A DNA stretch of 64,000 nt from Pedobacter mucosus (GTDB lineage Bacteria > Bacteroidota > Bacteroidia > Sphingobacteriales > Sphingobacteriaceae): contig NZ_CP087585.1 in assembly GCF_022200785.1 (NCBI RefSeq), positions 3,410,001 through 3,474,000 on the forward strand, written 5' to 3'. Both the position numbers and the translations under genes were made by a program. Positions within the stretch are counted from its first letter, which is position 1; each line of letters starts with the position of its first letter. Under the pieces are notes generated by a model that was given only the letters and a program-made list of their open reading frames with translations, had not been told where the DNA came from and searched no databases. This document shows, piece by piece, positions 43,439 through 51,763 of the stretch.

Positions 43439-46357
43439 TTAAACCGCCTTTTGTTTGCTTTTTTCGATTAAGAACTGGTATAAATTTGTCTCAGATTTCA
43501 ATTGTAATTTCTTTCGAAGGCGATATCTGCCAACTTCAATTGCCTTAATAGTTACATTCATCAATTGAGCCATTTCTTTAGAAGATAAATTCATAGATAG
43601 ATATGCACAAAACTTAAGGTCGTTCTGACTTAGATCTGGATATTCATCCTTCAACTTGTTAAAAAACTCGCTATTAATGTGGTTAAAATGAACGCTTAAA
43701 TGATCGAGTTCCTGATCTTTCTTTTCTACATCTTTTATCAACCGAATCAGGTGTCGAAAACTTGGCGAACGTTCTGATATATCTTGATCTTTGATCACAG
43801 CAGAAATAACTTCTTTAATTTTGGCTAAAACTTTACCTCGTTGCAGCAAATGAATAGTCATGCTGGAAAGTTCCTTATTTTTATAATTTACATCAGCTTC
43901 AAGCTTTTCGTTTTGAAGGCGTACGATTTCTTTTTCATTTCTTTCCAATTCTAATTGATGCAGATAACTCATTCGGGCTTTACCTTTTTCATACTTGCTT
44001 TTTTGCCATTTTATAATTAGCCAAATCAGTACGCCAGCCATTACAAGGTATAAAATACGCATCCAAATAGAATTGTACCAAGCAGGTAAAACTGTAAAAG
44101 TGAAACTTTTAATATCAGATTCGTTTCCAATATCCGTTCTGGATTTTACGTTGAAAGTATATTTTCCTGCTGGAAGATTGGTGTAATCTTTTTCACTTTT
44201 AACATTCCAGGCTGACCATTCATAATCAAACCCAACAAGCTGATAGCTGAATTTAATATTTTTATAATGCTCAAAAAGTGTTGAAGAATATTCAAAATGA
44301 ATCGAATTTAAATCATAGGTATATTCTGGAATCTGGCTTGCATCTTGTTTTTTAGCATAACTATTTTTCGCCAAAAAGTATCCTCCAAAAACCACGCTGT
44401 CTTTTTTGGCGAGTAATTTTATATTGCCTAGCACTACGTTAGGCTTAGTTATATTCAAAATATATTTATCATAATTAATGTGGTAAGCACCTTTATTAGC
44501 CCCGATAAAAATATTTTTATCGTCTAAAGCATAAATAGATTCAAAACCACCAACTACTTTTCCATCTAATTCTGGCAGATAGAAAATGCTGAAAAGATTT
44601 GATTTCGTTGGTTTTCTAAAATCAATTACGCCTACCTTTTTATTGGTAACAAACCAAACGTTACCTTCATTATCTTCCTTTAAATATTGAATTGAGATTT
44701 CGTTAAGTGCGTTTCCAAATAAGGCAGATTTAACAAATCGATTACGTTGCTCATCAAATTCATAAACACCCTTTACGGTGCTAACAACCAATCTATTTTT
44801 GATATGAAAAACATAATTGTAAAGGCTAAAAGGCAGGCCATCTTTTTCCGTGTATAAGTTTGTTTTTAAAATGCTTTTATGGTCAGGCTTTAGTTCTATT
44901 TTGTAAATGCCATGATAAGGATGTGATGACCAAATGGTGTTGGGATGATTATTATCGGTTACAATAAACCTCAAAGTTTCGTCTATTCCTGTGAGTTTCC
45001 CAGCATTTTCGAAGGTGCCATTAACGTAATTTAACTTTTGCAATCCAGAATAAGTACCAGCAATAACATCTTTGCTCGGATAAATATTATCCATAGGTTG
45101 GAAAATCCAAGTGCCAGGTAGGGCATAAAGTGATGATGCTATATTTCCATCGATTACTAAAGTTCCATCTTCATGCGCCATTAACAACTGATTGTTAACT
45201 TCATTTAAACCCCAAACCTGACCTTTTGTGTTTTTTACTTCTTCAAAATTTATAGTCGAATAGCTTAGATCTTTTTTATTTGGGCTAAGTTTAGTTACAT
45301 ATAATCCGTTTGAAGTTCCGATATATAGCGACTCTTTAAATTTGCTAAAAGCATAACTGGTGGTTTGTTTATTTCTATCAGGAAAAATATTTTTTATAGC
45401 GCTATTTATAGCTACATAAGCAATGCCATCATCCAAAGCCAACCACATGTTTTTGTCATGATCAAGCAAAATCCCCCTAACATTGTTATTTTGTAAGCCC
45501 TCTCTATAATTATATTTCTGAACCAGATTTCCGAGTTTATCCATCATATAAACTCCTCCAGAAGTGGTGCCTATTGCATATAAATTCTTATTAATTTTTG
45601 TTGCAATAAAAATACGATCATTAATAAAAACGGCATCCAAATTAGTTTTAAAGGGCGTTAGTTTTTGCTTTACAATAAAATATAGTCCTTTTTTTAATGT
45701 TGACACCAATAGTGTATCACCATTATATGGCATAATAGCGGTTATGGATGACTGATTTAATGTCGCATCTACACAAAATGGTTTCCAACTATCTTTTTCA
45801 AAAACCATTAAACCTGTTCCTTTTTGCTGCGCAAAGATTTTGTTATTTGCGGCGCCCAAATACAGCCAATTAGAATTTGGCTTATAGCTTTTTATCTTTC
45901 CATCTTTATAATGCAGAACCGCATTGGTAGATCTAAAAAAAACCTCATCATGATATATGGAAATATCCCATAAATCAGCTAATTTTCTCATTTCCATCGG
46001 TAAAAGGGAAAGTAAAGAAGTGTATTTTAAAATGCCCTGTTCGTTTGGAAAAAAGTAACCAAATTCATCTTGTCCGCCAACATAAATTCTATTTTTTGAA
46101 TCAATGGCGATTGAACGAACAGCCGTGTAATTTGGCAATCTGAAAAGGTTCCAATACTTACCATTAAAAGTTAGTAAACCTTCGTTATTGCCGAAATATA
46201 AAATGCCAGCTTTATCCTGAATAACATCCCAATTTTGGATGCCGCCATTGTATTGTTCATTATTATAACTTACAATTTGCGGTATACCTAAAAGGTCCTG
46301 ACCATATAATTTAAAGCTGATAAATAAGATTAAAATGCTAAGTATAAATTTATTCAT
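43439..46357 (-). CDS. one-piece glycan sensor/regulator: propeller, Y_Y_Y, TM helix, LuxR-type HTH
   Basis: A 972-residue inner-membrane protein. After a signal peptide come two-component-regulator propeller repeats (about 20-640; NWDVIQDKAGILYFGNNEGL, DHDKNMWLALDDGIAYV), then the Y_Y_Y domain (about 690-755; FSYQLVGFDYEWSAWN, YTNLPAGKYTFNVKSR), a transmembrane helix (about 764-785), a coiled coil (about 790-900), and a LuxR-type helix-turn-helix (about 905-960; LSSKEMAQLMNVTIKAIEVG). There is no histidine kinase or receiver domain, so a periplasmic glycan signal would pass directly to a membrane-tethered DNA-binding domain, as in SusR-type regulators. It sits immediately upstream of susC. 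Confidence 0.88.
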   Translation of the reverse strand: MNKFILSILILFISFKLYGQDLLGIPQIVSYNNEQYNGGIQNWDVIQDKAGILYFGNNEGLLTFNGKYWNLFRLPNYTAVRSIAIDSKNRIYVGGQDEFGYFFPNEQGILKYTSLLSLLPMEMRKLADLWDISIYHDEVFFRSTNAVLHYKDGKIKSYKPNSNWLYLGAANNKIFAQQKGTGLMVFEKDSWKPFCVDATLNQSSITAIMPYNGDTLLVSTLKKGLYFIVKQKLTPFKTNLDAVFINDRIFIATKINKNLYAIGTTSGGVYMMDKLGNLVQKYNYREGLQNNNVRGILLDHDKNMWLALDDGIAYVAINSAIKNIFPDRNKQTTSYAFSKFKESLYIGTSNGLYVTKLSPNKKDLSYSTINFEEVKNTKGQVWGLNEVNNQLLMAHEDGTLVIDGNIASSLYALPGTWIFQPMDNIYPSKDVIAGTYSGLQKLNYVNGTFENAGKLTGIDETLRFIVTDNNHPNTIWSSHPYHGIYKIELKPDHKSILKTNLYTEKDGLPFSLYNYVFHIKNRLVVSTVKGVYEFDEQRNRFVKSALFGNALNEISIQYLKEDNEGNVWFVTNKKVGVIDFRKPTKSNLFSIFYLPELDGKVVGGFESIYALDDKNIFIGANKGAYHINYDKYILNITKPNVVLGNIKLLAKKDSVVFGGYFLAKNSYAKKQDASQIPEYTYDLNSIHFEYSSTLFEHYKNIKFSYQLVGFDYEWSAWNVKSEKDYTNLPAGKYTFNVKSRTDIGNESDIKSFTFTVLPAWYNSIWMRILYLVMAGVLIWLIIKWQKSKYEKGKARMSYLHQLELERNEKEIVRLQNEKLEADVNYKNKELSSMTIHLLQRGKVLAKIKEVISAVIKDQDISERSPSFRHLIRLIKDVEKKDQELDHLSVHFNHINSEFFNKLKDEYPDLSQNDLKFCAYLSMNLSSKEMAQLMNVTIKAIEVGRYRLRKKLQLKSETNLYQFLIEKSKQKAV

Positions 46358-46497
46358 TTGGTTAGTTAAGGATACTAAAAGCGGTTATAAAAGTATAGAT
46401 TTTAATTTCAGTATTAAAGCTGAACCAAAAATTGCGTATAAAACAAAAATCATTTATTACCTTCAACATTGATGTTTTTATCAAATTTTCAATACCA

Positions 46498-47976
46498 ATG
46501 AAGAAATTACTTTTAGCTTTTTTATTTTCAAGCCTGTGTATTTTCAACAGTTGGGCACAAAGCGCTCACACTTTGAAAATCTCTAACGGATATTTGAGAG
46601 GCCAAAAAGAAGGCAATGTTTTAGTTTTTAAAGGTGTTCCGTATGCAGAACCGCCTGTAGGAAAATTGCGTTTTAAAGCACCCGAAAAAAAGTTAGCCTG
46701 GATTGATACGCTAAATTGTACTTCATTTACAAATCCTGCAGCCCAATTTAATGGAAAAACGGGTGTAGTGGGAAATGAAGATTGTTTAAGCTTAAATATT
46801 TATACACCACAAATTACAGGGAAAAGTAAACTGCCTGTTTTAGTTTGGGTACATGGTGGCTCATTAACAGCGGGTTCTGGTTCTGGCCAAAACGGACATG
46901 CGTTTGCTGATACCGATAGCGTAGTTACCATTACGATAAATTATCGCCTCGGTGTTTTCGGATTTCTTTATATGGGCGATGTTGATGATAATTATAAAAC
47001 CAGTGGAAATAATGGCCTGCAAGATTTAATCATGTCATTAAGCTGGATTAAAGAGAATGTGGCTTCGTTTGGTGGTGATCCAAATCGAGTAACCGTTATG
47101 GGTGAATCTGCTGGAGCAAAATTAGCCAGCACTTTACTTTTAAATCCTAAAGCAAGAAATCTTTATGATCAATTAATTTTAGAAAGTGGCGGTGTTCAAT
47201 GTGTTAGGGATTCAACTACTGCAAAAGCAATTAGAGCAAGAATTTTAAAAGTCTTAAACCTTAAATCCCCAAAAGATTTACTTAATTGTAGTACAGAACA
47301 GCTAATAACTGCGCAAAATAAAGTGTGTAATGGAGCGCAGGGAACAAATTATTTTGGTCCGGTTTTAGACGGTCAAATCATTACCAATGATGCCTACGAA
47401 TACATAAAAAATAACCCTGATACCAAAAAAAGATTTTTAATCGGCACCAATAAAGTGGAAAGTAAATTGTTCATTAATATGGATAAACGCTTAAATAAGC
47501 CAAAAAAGAAGGTATTATTCGATTGGTTTGGAAACAATTCGCATTTGGTTCTAAAACAGTTTAAAAAAGCAAAAAAAACTATCGGCCAGGATTCTGCTGC
47601 TAAAATGGTGCTTACCCAATATATGTACACAATGCATTCTTATCGCCTTGCGGATTTACTTTCGCAAACAAATAACAATGTCTGGATGTATCGATTTGAT
47701 TATAGCAAGGATGGGAAAGGTGCATCACATGCGGATGAACTAGCTTACGTTTGGTATCTACCTAATCAGAAAAGCCTTAATATAAACAGTAATTTGGCAG
47801 TTGAAATCCACCAAAATTGGGTAAATTTTATCCGCGGAAAAGGACCACAAAAAGAATGGAGCAATTTAAAAAGCTATAAACCAATTATGGTATTTGATCA
47901 AGTTTCTAAGTTCGAATATCCTGCAACGATTTTTAACGATCTAAAATATCCAACTGCAGGTTTTATTTTAAATTAA
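46498..47976 (+). CDS. secreted type-B carboxylesterase
   Basis: The ATG at 46498 gives a proper signal peptide (MKKLLLAFLFSSLCIFNSWA) and 492 residues; the longer reading adds a non-signal extension. Alpha/beta-hydrolase marks are the oxyanion-hole WVHGGSLTAGSGSG, EDCLSLNIY, and the nucleophile Ser204 in VMGESAGAKLAS. The catalytic His is probably in ASHADELAYVW. The family hydrolyses carboxyl esters; next to a glycan locus it may remove ester substituents. It is divergent from the sensor/regulator across 140 bp, and its stop codon overlaps that of the SGNH gene. Confidence 0.85.
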   Translation: MKKLLLAFLFSSLCIFNSWAQSAHTLKISNGYLRGQKEGNVLVFKGVPYAEPPVGKLRFKAPEKKLAWIDTLNCTSFTNPAAQFNGKTGVVGNEDCLSLNIYTPQITGKSKLPVLVWVHGGSLTAGSGSGQNGHAFADTDSVVTITINYRLGVFGFLYMGDVDDNYKTSGNNGLQDLIMSLSWIKENVASFGGDPNRVTVMGESAGAKLASTLLLNPKARNLYDQLILESGGVQCVRDSTTAKAIRARILKVLNLKSPKDLLNCSTEQLITAQNKVCNGAQGTNYFGPVLDGQIITNDAYEYIKNNPDTKKRFLIGTNKVESKLFINMDKRLNKPKKKVLFDWFGNNSHLVLKQFKKAKKTIGQDSAAKMVLTQYMYTMHSYRLADLLSQTNNNVWMYRFDYSKDGKGASHADELAYVWYLPNQKSLNINSNLAVEIHQNWVNFIRGKGPQKEWSNLKSYKPIMVFDQVSKFEYPATIFNDLKYPTAGFILN

Positions 47977-48635
47977 CGTTTTAACAAATAAGGTTTTACT
48001 GCTTTCTGCCAAATGGCATAGCCACTAGCATTCATGTGTAGCATATCGCCAACAAATAATTCGGGTCTGTTTTTACCATCTTTAGTAAGCATTAGTGAAT
48101 AAACATCTACAAAAGCAGTATTTTTCTCTGTCGATAAATACTGTTTAATTAAAGCATTAGCGGCTATTGCCTTTTCTCTAAACTTATCGCGACTAGGACT
48201 TGGTTTCATTGAAATATAAACTATTGGCACTGTTGGCAATTTTGCCCTTATAAGTTTATATAAATTAATTGTTCTATTTAATACCGAATCGGCGGTTGTG
48301 GTTTCGCCTGTTAAATCATTTTCACCAACATATAATACAATTTGGCGAGGTTGGTATGGAAACACTATATCATTCAAATAAAATGTGATATCATTTATTA
48401 CGGCCCCACCAATGCCACGGTTTAAAGCCTTATATTCTGAAAATATATAAGCTAAGTCATCCCATTTCCTAATGGATGAGCTGCCTACAAATAGTATTGG
48501 ATTAATGGGTGATTTAAACATTTGATCATATTTTTTTATCGCTTGTACGTCATCCCAAAAATTAGGCTTGTTTTGTGCAAAAGCGCTAATGAATATGATT
48601 TGGAATAGAAATATGATTATGATATGTTTTCTCAT
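47973..48635 (-). CDS. secreted SGNH/GDSL hydrolase
   Basis: The ATG at 48635 (MRKHIIIIFLFQIIFISAFA signal) gives 220 residues. SGNH blocks: I is FVGSSSIRKWDD with the nucleophile Ser, II is RGIGGAVINDI, III is YVGENDLTGE with Asn, and V is GDMLHMNASGY with Asp and His. Such enzymes are esterases, often removing acetyl groups from polysaccharides. The 3' end overlaps that of the carboxylesterase by 4 bp in convergent orientation. Confidence 0.88.
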   Translation of the reverse strand: MRKHIIIIFLFQIIFISAFAQNKPNFWDDVQAIKKYDQMFKSPINPILFVGSSSIRKWDDLAYIFSEYKALNRGIGGAVINDITFYLNDIVFPYQPRQIVLYVGENDLTGETTTADSVLNRTINLYKLIRAKLPTVPIVYISMKPSPSRDKFREKAIAANALIKQYLSTEKNTAFVDVYSLMLTKDGKNRPELFVGDMLHMNASGYAIWQKAVKPYLLKR

Positions 48636-48711
48636 TTTATTGATATTATAGTCTTCGAATGTACTGATTTCAACTAACAAGAATAAAAAAAATGAGTTTT
48701 AAAAAGATATC

Positions 48712-48747
48712 AAAAAAAATTAAGCCCTCCATTTTTGGAGGGCTTAA
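48712..48747 (-). terminator. strong orphan intrinsic terminator facing left
   Basis: TTAAGCCCTCC and GGAGGGCTTAA form a perfect 11-bp stem with a 6-nt loop. Read on the minus strand it is followed by TTTTTTTT. No minus-strand gene lies to its right before the GH31 gene at 55776, and it is 77 bp before the SGNH hydrolase start, so it would end a short non-coding transcript or attenuate that gene. Confidence 0.8.
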
Positions 48748-48806
48748 GGGTCTAAATCTAAATCGTCCCGAATCTTGATTTAACTTTTTAATTTACGAAG
48801 GTTTTT

Positions 48807-48873
48807 ATGCTTCAGATTTAAATGTAGTGAAAATTCCCATTTGTGTAATTTAAATCATACAAATCTGAAGCAT
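48807..48873. repeat. 13-bp perfect inverted repeat with a 41-nt loop
   Basis: ATGCTTCAGATTT (48807-48819) and AAATCTGAAGCAT (48861-48873) are exact complements. Together with the terminator 60 bp to the left this could be the body of a leftward small RNA, or the two ends of a small decayed element. Confidence 0.6.
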
Positions 48874-49063
48874 CTTAAACAATCAGTTAGTTGGCATTTT
48901 AATTTTTGGTTTAAGTTTTATACAGGCAAAAAACTATCGAAATTTTATTTCCTAAAAAATTTTACACTGAGTTTTATCTTCAGCTTTTTTTTGAATCAGA
49001 AAAGAATTATCTTAGCCATATACAATTCTCCTTTTAAGTATTGTGTTATAGTTGTCCCCTATT

Positions 49064-49942
49064 ATGAATATCAGTGAAAGGATAGATTTTATTACTAAAA
49101 ATCATATTCACGTTTGCCGTTCTTCTACTTTGAAATCTCATTTTAGAGATTTAACAACCCTTAGGCGTTGGCCGTATTTCTTTGTTTTATTTTCAACGGG
49201 AAATGAATTGCTACACTGTATAGAAAACGAGCGTGTTCATGTGCCATTAGGTCATTTTCTTTTTGTTGGCCCTGATCGCTACCATAGTTTTATTGATGGT
49301 CAAGATGGAGATTTTTGGGTTTTGTATTTTGATTACGGCTTCTATGCCAGAACACCAAACGATGCTTATTTCATTCAGAATAATCCATTATTTTTTGACC
49401 TGGACAAAATTTACATCAGTAAACCAGCAATTGATATATCAGAATATGTAGCGTTGCAGATGGAATTTTTAGAAAAGCTGATCACTAAAATACAAACCCC
49501 TTTAGTGATAGATATCATTCACAATGCTGTTCAAGCGATATTATTACGTTCCACTTTTCTTTCACAAGGTCTTCAAAATCCAGAGGTACAATACAACAAT
49601 ATCGAAGACAGAAAAATTGCTAATCAATTTAGGGAGCTGTTACATATTCATTATCAACAGGAAAAAAAGCTAGATTACTATGCAAATGCTTTAAAAACTA
49701 CACCCAGGAGGCTTAATCAAGCCATAACTAACATTTACGGTCGTTCCGCAAAACAATTAGTAACCGAAAAAATATTCGAAGAATCTAAAAGTTTACTTGC
49801 CCATAGCTTTTTAACCATTAAAGAGATTAGTTATAGCATGGGTTTTACGGAAGAAAATAATTTTAGCGCTTTCTTTACCAAGCACTCTGGCTACAGCCCA
49901 AAAAAATACAAAAATCTTCAATTGAATATTAGTGCCGTTTAG
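49064..49942 (+). CDS. AraC-family transcriptional regulator
   Basis: The ATG at 49064 gives 292 residues. The N-terminal part (about 15-125) is an AraC-type cupin ligand-binding domain (FVLFSTGNELLHC, VPLGHFLFVGPDRYHSF). The C-terminal part (about 185-285) contains the two helix-turn-helix motifs, with YANALKTTPRRLNQAITNIY and IKEISYSMGFTEENNFSAFF, ending in SGYSPKKYKN. The ligand is unknown. It lies 398 bp upstream of the pilus-like operon on the same strand and is the obvious candidate regulator, though this is inferred from position only. Confidence 0.9.
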   Translation: MNISERIDFITKNHIHVCRSSTLKSHFRDLTTLRRWPYFFVLFSTGNELLHCIENERVHVPLGHFLFVGPDRYHSFIDGQDGDFWVLYFDYGFYARTPNDAYFIQNNPLFFDLDKIYISKPAIDISEYVALQMEFLEKLITKIQTPLVIDIIHNAVQAILLRSTFLSQGLQNPEVQYNNIEDRKIANQFRELLHIHYQQEKKLDYYANALKTTPRRLNQAITNIYGRSAKQLVTEKIFEESKSLLAHSFLTIKEISYSMGFTEENNFSAFFTKHSGYSPKKYKNLQLNISAV

Positions 49943-50088
49943 GTAAAAAAATTTAATATTCTCGAAATTTATCCATCAAATAAGAAATTCTTGTGGCTTA
50001 TTTTACACCTTAAATAGCCAAAAATACAACTTAGAATTGAACAAATACGTATTAATACTGACTATCTAAATAGACAAAATTTAAAAGC

Positions 50089-50102
50089 TTGACAATTGTC
50101 AA
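50089..50102. promoter_or_regulatory. 14-bp palindrome TTGACAATTGTCAA, copy 2
   Basis: Identical to the site at 25848-25861. It lies about 130 bp upstream of the candidate pilin promoter, in the only long intergenic region of this operon. Confidence 0.4.
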
Positions 50103-50230
50103 TAGCAATTAAATTTATTAATAATTTGATTTACAGTGTTTTAACTTGTATTACTAACAAATTATTTTGTAGTTGTAAATTTTAATATGTTTTTGGTAAA
50201 ATTTCATATTTTCTTGCTCGCCCATAAAAA

Positions 50231-50238
50231 TATCTTTG
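50231..50238 (+). promoter_or_regulatory. candidate -7 element (TATCTTTG) of the pilin-like gene
   Basis: Exact TAnnTTTG match 102 nt before the ATG, with a TTG at 50214-50216 that is somewhat close to serve as the -33 element. Confidence 0.4.
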
Positions 50239-50340
50239 CACTCCATCAATCAAGAAAGTTACTTAACAATTGAATGTATCTTTTTTAAAGTTGATCTGAT
50301 AATCAAGAAAAATAAATAAAAAAACAAACTAATAATCAAA

Positions 50341-50877
50341 ATGAAATCATTCATCTCTATCCTTTCAGTAATCCTAGTAACTTTAATTGGCTCAACAGCT
50401 TTCGCACAAACAGATAACGCCACGCTAAACATTCGCCTTTATCCTATCCAAACGATCACCGTTAACCCTACTCAAAAAACAGTAAACCTTGATTATAAAA
50501 CTACAGCAGATTATACTGATGGAGTGAGTCTTGCTCAAGCAGATCACTTAACTGTATATAGTACAGGGGCATTTATTGTGAAAGTAAAATCAGCATCGGC
50601 GAGTTTAACTGGTGCAAAATCAAACATTGATGCAAATGATGTAAGCATTAGTCCATTAGCAGGAACAAGTAACCAATTGGCAAATGCAACTTATTCTGCT
50701 CGTAACTTGAGTAATGCGGATCAAACTATTATTTCGAGCAATACTGGTAGTGTAAATAAGAACTTTAACATTACTTATAAGGCGGCTGGTGCACAAAAGT
50801 ATGTTGATAAATATTTTAAAACTGAAAATCCGACAGTGTATACTACAACAGTTACCTATACAATTGAGGCAAACTAA
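50341..50877 (+). CDS. pilin-like secreted protein (proposed major subunit)
   Basis: A 178-residue protein with a textbook signal peptide (MKSFISILSVILVTLIGSTA, cleavage after FAQ). The mature part is almost all predicted beta-strand, rich in Thr, Ser, Asn and Ala, with no Cys and no lipobox. The segment LDYKTTADYTDGVSLAQADH with LTVYSTGAFIVKVKSAS and the end YTTTVTYTIEAN match the C-terminal half of the protein encoded at 51756-52772. I know no named family for it. Position before a PapD-like chaperone and an usher-like barrel, with a hairpin directly after the gene, suggests the most abundant subunit of a surface fibre. This is inference. Confidence 0.6.
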   Translation: MKSFISILSVILVTLIGSTAFAQTDNATLNIRLYPIQTITVNPTQKTVNLDYKTTADYTDGVSLAQADHLTVYSTGAFIVKVKSASASLTGAKSNIDANDVSISPLAGTSNQLANATYSARNLSNADQTIISSNTGSVNKNFNITYKAAGAQKYVDKYFKTENPTVYTTTVTYTIEAN

Positions 50878-50895
50878 TTAGTAAATAAAATACAT

Positions 50896-50930
50896 AAAGG
50901 CAATTTTGAGCGTTGCTCGAAGTTGCCTTT
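50896..50930 (+). terminator. hairpin (probable partial terminator) between pilin-like and chaperone genes
   Basis: AAAGGCAA with TTGCCTTT, and inside it GAGC with GCTC, form a long stem 18 bp after the pilin-like stop codon, followed by ATTGTATATTT. The U-tract is interrupted, so partial readthrough is likely. That would make much more pilin than chaperone and barrel. Confidence 0.65.
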
Positions 50931-50934
50931 ATTG

Positions 50935-50942
50935 TATATTTG
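50935..50942 (+). promoter_or_regulatory. candidate -7 element (TATATTTG) for the chaperone-adhesin-usher genes
   Basis: Exact TAnnTTTG match 26 nt before the chaperone ATG. A TTG at 50913-50915 gives a spacing of 19 bp, acceptable for a -33 element. It overlaps the tail of the terminator. Confidence 0.45.
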
Positions 50943-50968
50943 AGTTTGGTTGTCCCCCAATTTGTCCC

Positions 50969-51763
50969 ATGAAAAAAACGCTGCATTTCTCGCTGTTTCT
51001 CATACTTTTATTTCCTACATGGAGCTTTGCTCAAACCGGTTTATCCGTAACACCGCCAAGAGTTTATTTTACAGTAGCTCCAGGTGGCATGCAACGCCAA
51101 AAAATAACGGTAAGTAATGTAAGTAAAACTTCTACACTTGATTTGAGCATTTCTTTAAATGACTGGTCTTACGATGAAAAGGGGAATAATCAAATTCACG
51201 AACCCGGAAGCACCAATGTTTCTTGCGCCTTATGGGTTGCCATATTACCATCTACATTTTTTTCTCTATCGCCAGGTGAGCACCGTGATATCGAAATTCA
51301 AGTGACTCCGCCTGCATCACTTCAAGATAGTTTACCAGTTCATACTGCAATGCTTTATGTAAGTCAGCTAAACCCTATTGATGACGTTAATGAAAAAGGA
51401 ACGAATATAAAAGTAGCTGTAAGAACAGGAATTAAGCTTTACCAACGCCTTCCAATAAGTCGTATGGCGAATTTAGATATTCAAAATTTTTCTTTAGTAA
51501 AGAATGATCTTATTTTAAAATTTGCAAATATTGGAAATGTGTGGGCAGATGGTACCGCAACTTGTGAACTTTTAAATAGGCAAACTGGTAAAAAAATAGC
51601 TCTAAAAGATGTAATATTTTACTCCCTCCCTGGTAATAAACGAGATGTTTATTTCAATCTTCCCACCACACTAGAAAAAGGAGAATATGTAGCATCTGCA
51701 ATATTAAATTATGGTGATGATGTAACGGTTAAACTAGCAGAATTGGAGTTTAAACATGAATAA
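50969..51763 (+). CDS. PapD-like periplasmic pilus chaperone
   Basis: The ATG at 50969 starts a clean signal peptide (MKKTLHFSLFLILLFPTWSF) and gives 264 residues. The mature protein looks like two Ig-like domains. It opens GLSVTPPRVYFTVAPGG, then QKITVSNVSK, the classical first strands of PapD-type chaperones, with Arg31 (mature residue about 10) at the place of the invariant Arg8 of PapD. The inter-domain block IKVAVRTGIKLYQRLP carries Lys156 in the position of PapD Lys112; PapD has a closely similar RTKIKLFYRP sequence there. These two residues anchor the subunit C-terminus in the known pathway. The remaining residues form a second Ig-like domain. It overlaps the next gene by 8 bp. Confidence 0.75.
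   Translation: MKKTLHFSLFLILLFPTWSFAQTGLSVTPPRVYFTVAPGGMQRQKITVSNVSKTSTLDLSISLNDWSYDEKGNNQIHEPGSTNVSCALWVAILPSTFFSLSPGEHRDIEIQVTPPASLQDSLPVHTAMLYVSQLNPIDDVNEKGTNIKVAVRTGIKLYQRLPISRMANLDIQNFSLVKNDLILKFANIGNVWADGTATCELLNRQTGKKIALKDVIFYSLPGNKRDVYFNLPTTLEKGEYVASAILNYGDDVTVKLAELEFKHE

Larger units (their letters stand above)
48636..49063. other. 428-bp divergent intergenic region with orphan terminator and inverted repeat
   Basis: Gap between the SGNH hydrolase and the AraC regulator. It holds a strong leftward terminator (48712-48747) and a 13-bp inverted repeat (48807-48873). The right part (48880-49050) is AT-rich with no convincing gene; an open frame there is Phe/Lys/Asn-rich and looks like noise. 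A near-consensus TATAGTTG lies 10 nt before the AraC ATG. Confidence 0.5.
49943..50340. other. 398-bp regulatory region upstream of the pilus-like operon
   Basis: No ORF with coding character. It contains the palindrome TTGACAATTGTCAA at 50089-50102 and a candidate -7 element TATCTTTG at 50231-50238, which would give a leader of about 95 nt. The rest is strongly AT-rich. The length is large for this genome and suggests regulated transcription. Confidence 0.5.

Noticed and set aside
48712..48873. Riboswitch or T-box in front of the SGNH hydrolase
   Set aside because: No conserved riboswitch core sequence could be recognised; only a plain terminator and an inverted repeat are present.
48841..49077. 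78-residue open frame before the AraC gene
   Set aside because: Very rich in Phe, Lys, Asn and Leu as expected of AT-rich non-coding DNA, and it overlaps the AraC start in another frame.
49943..50340. CRISPR-like or tandem-repeat array in the long AT-rich region
   Set aside because: No regularly spaced repeats are present; only a single palindrome.
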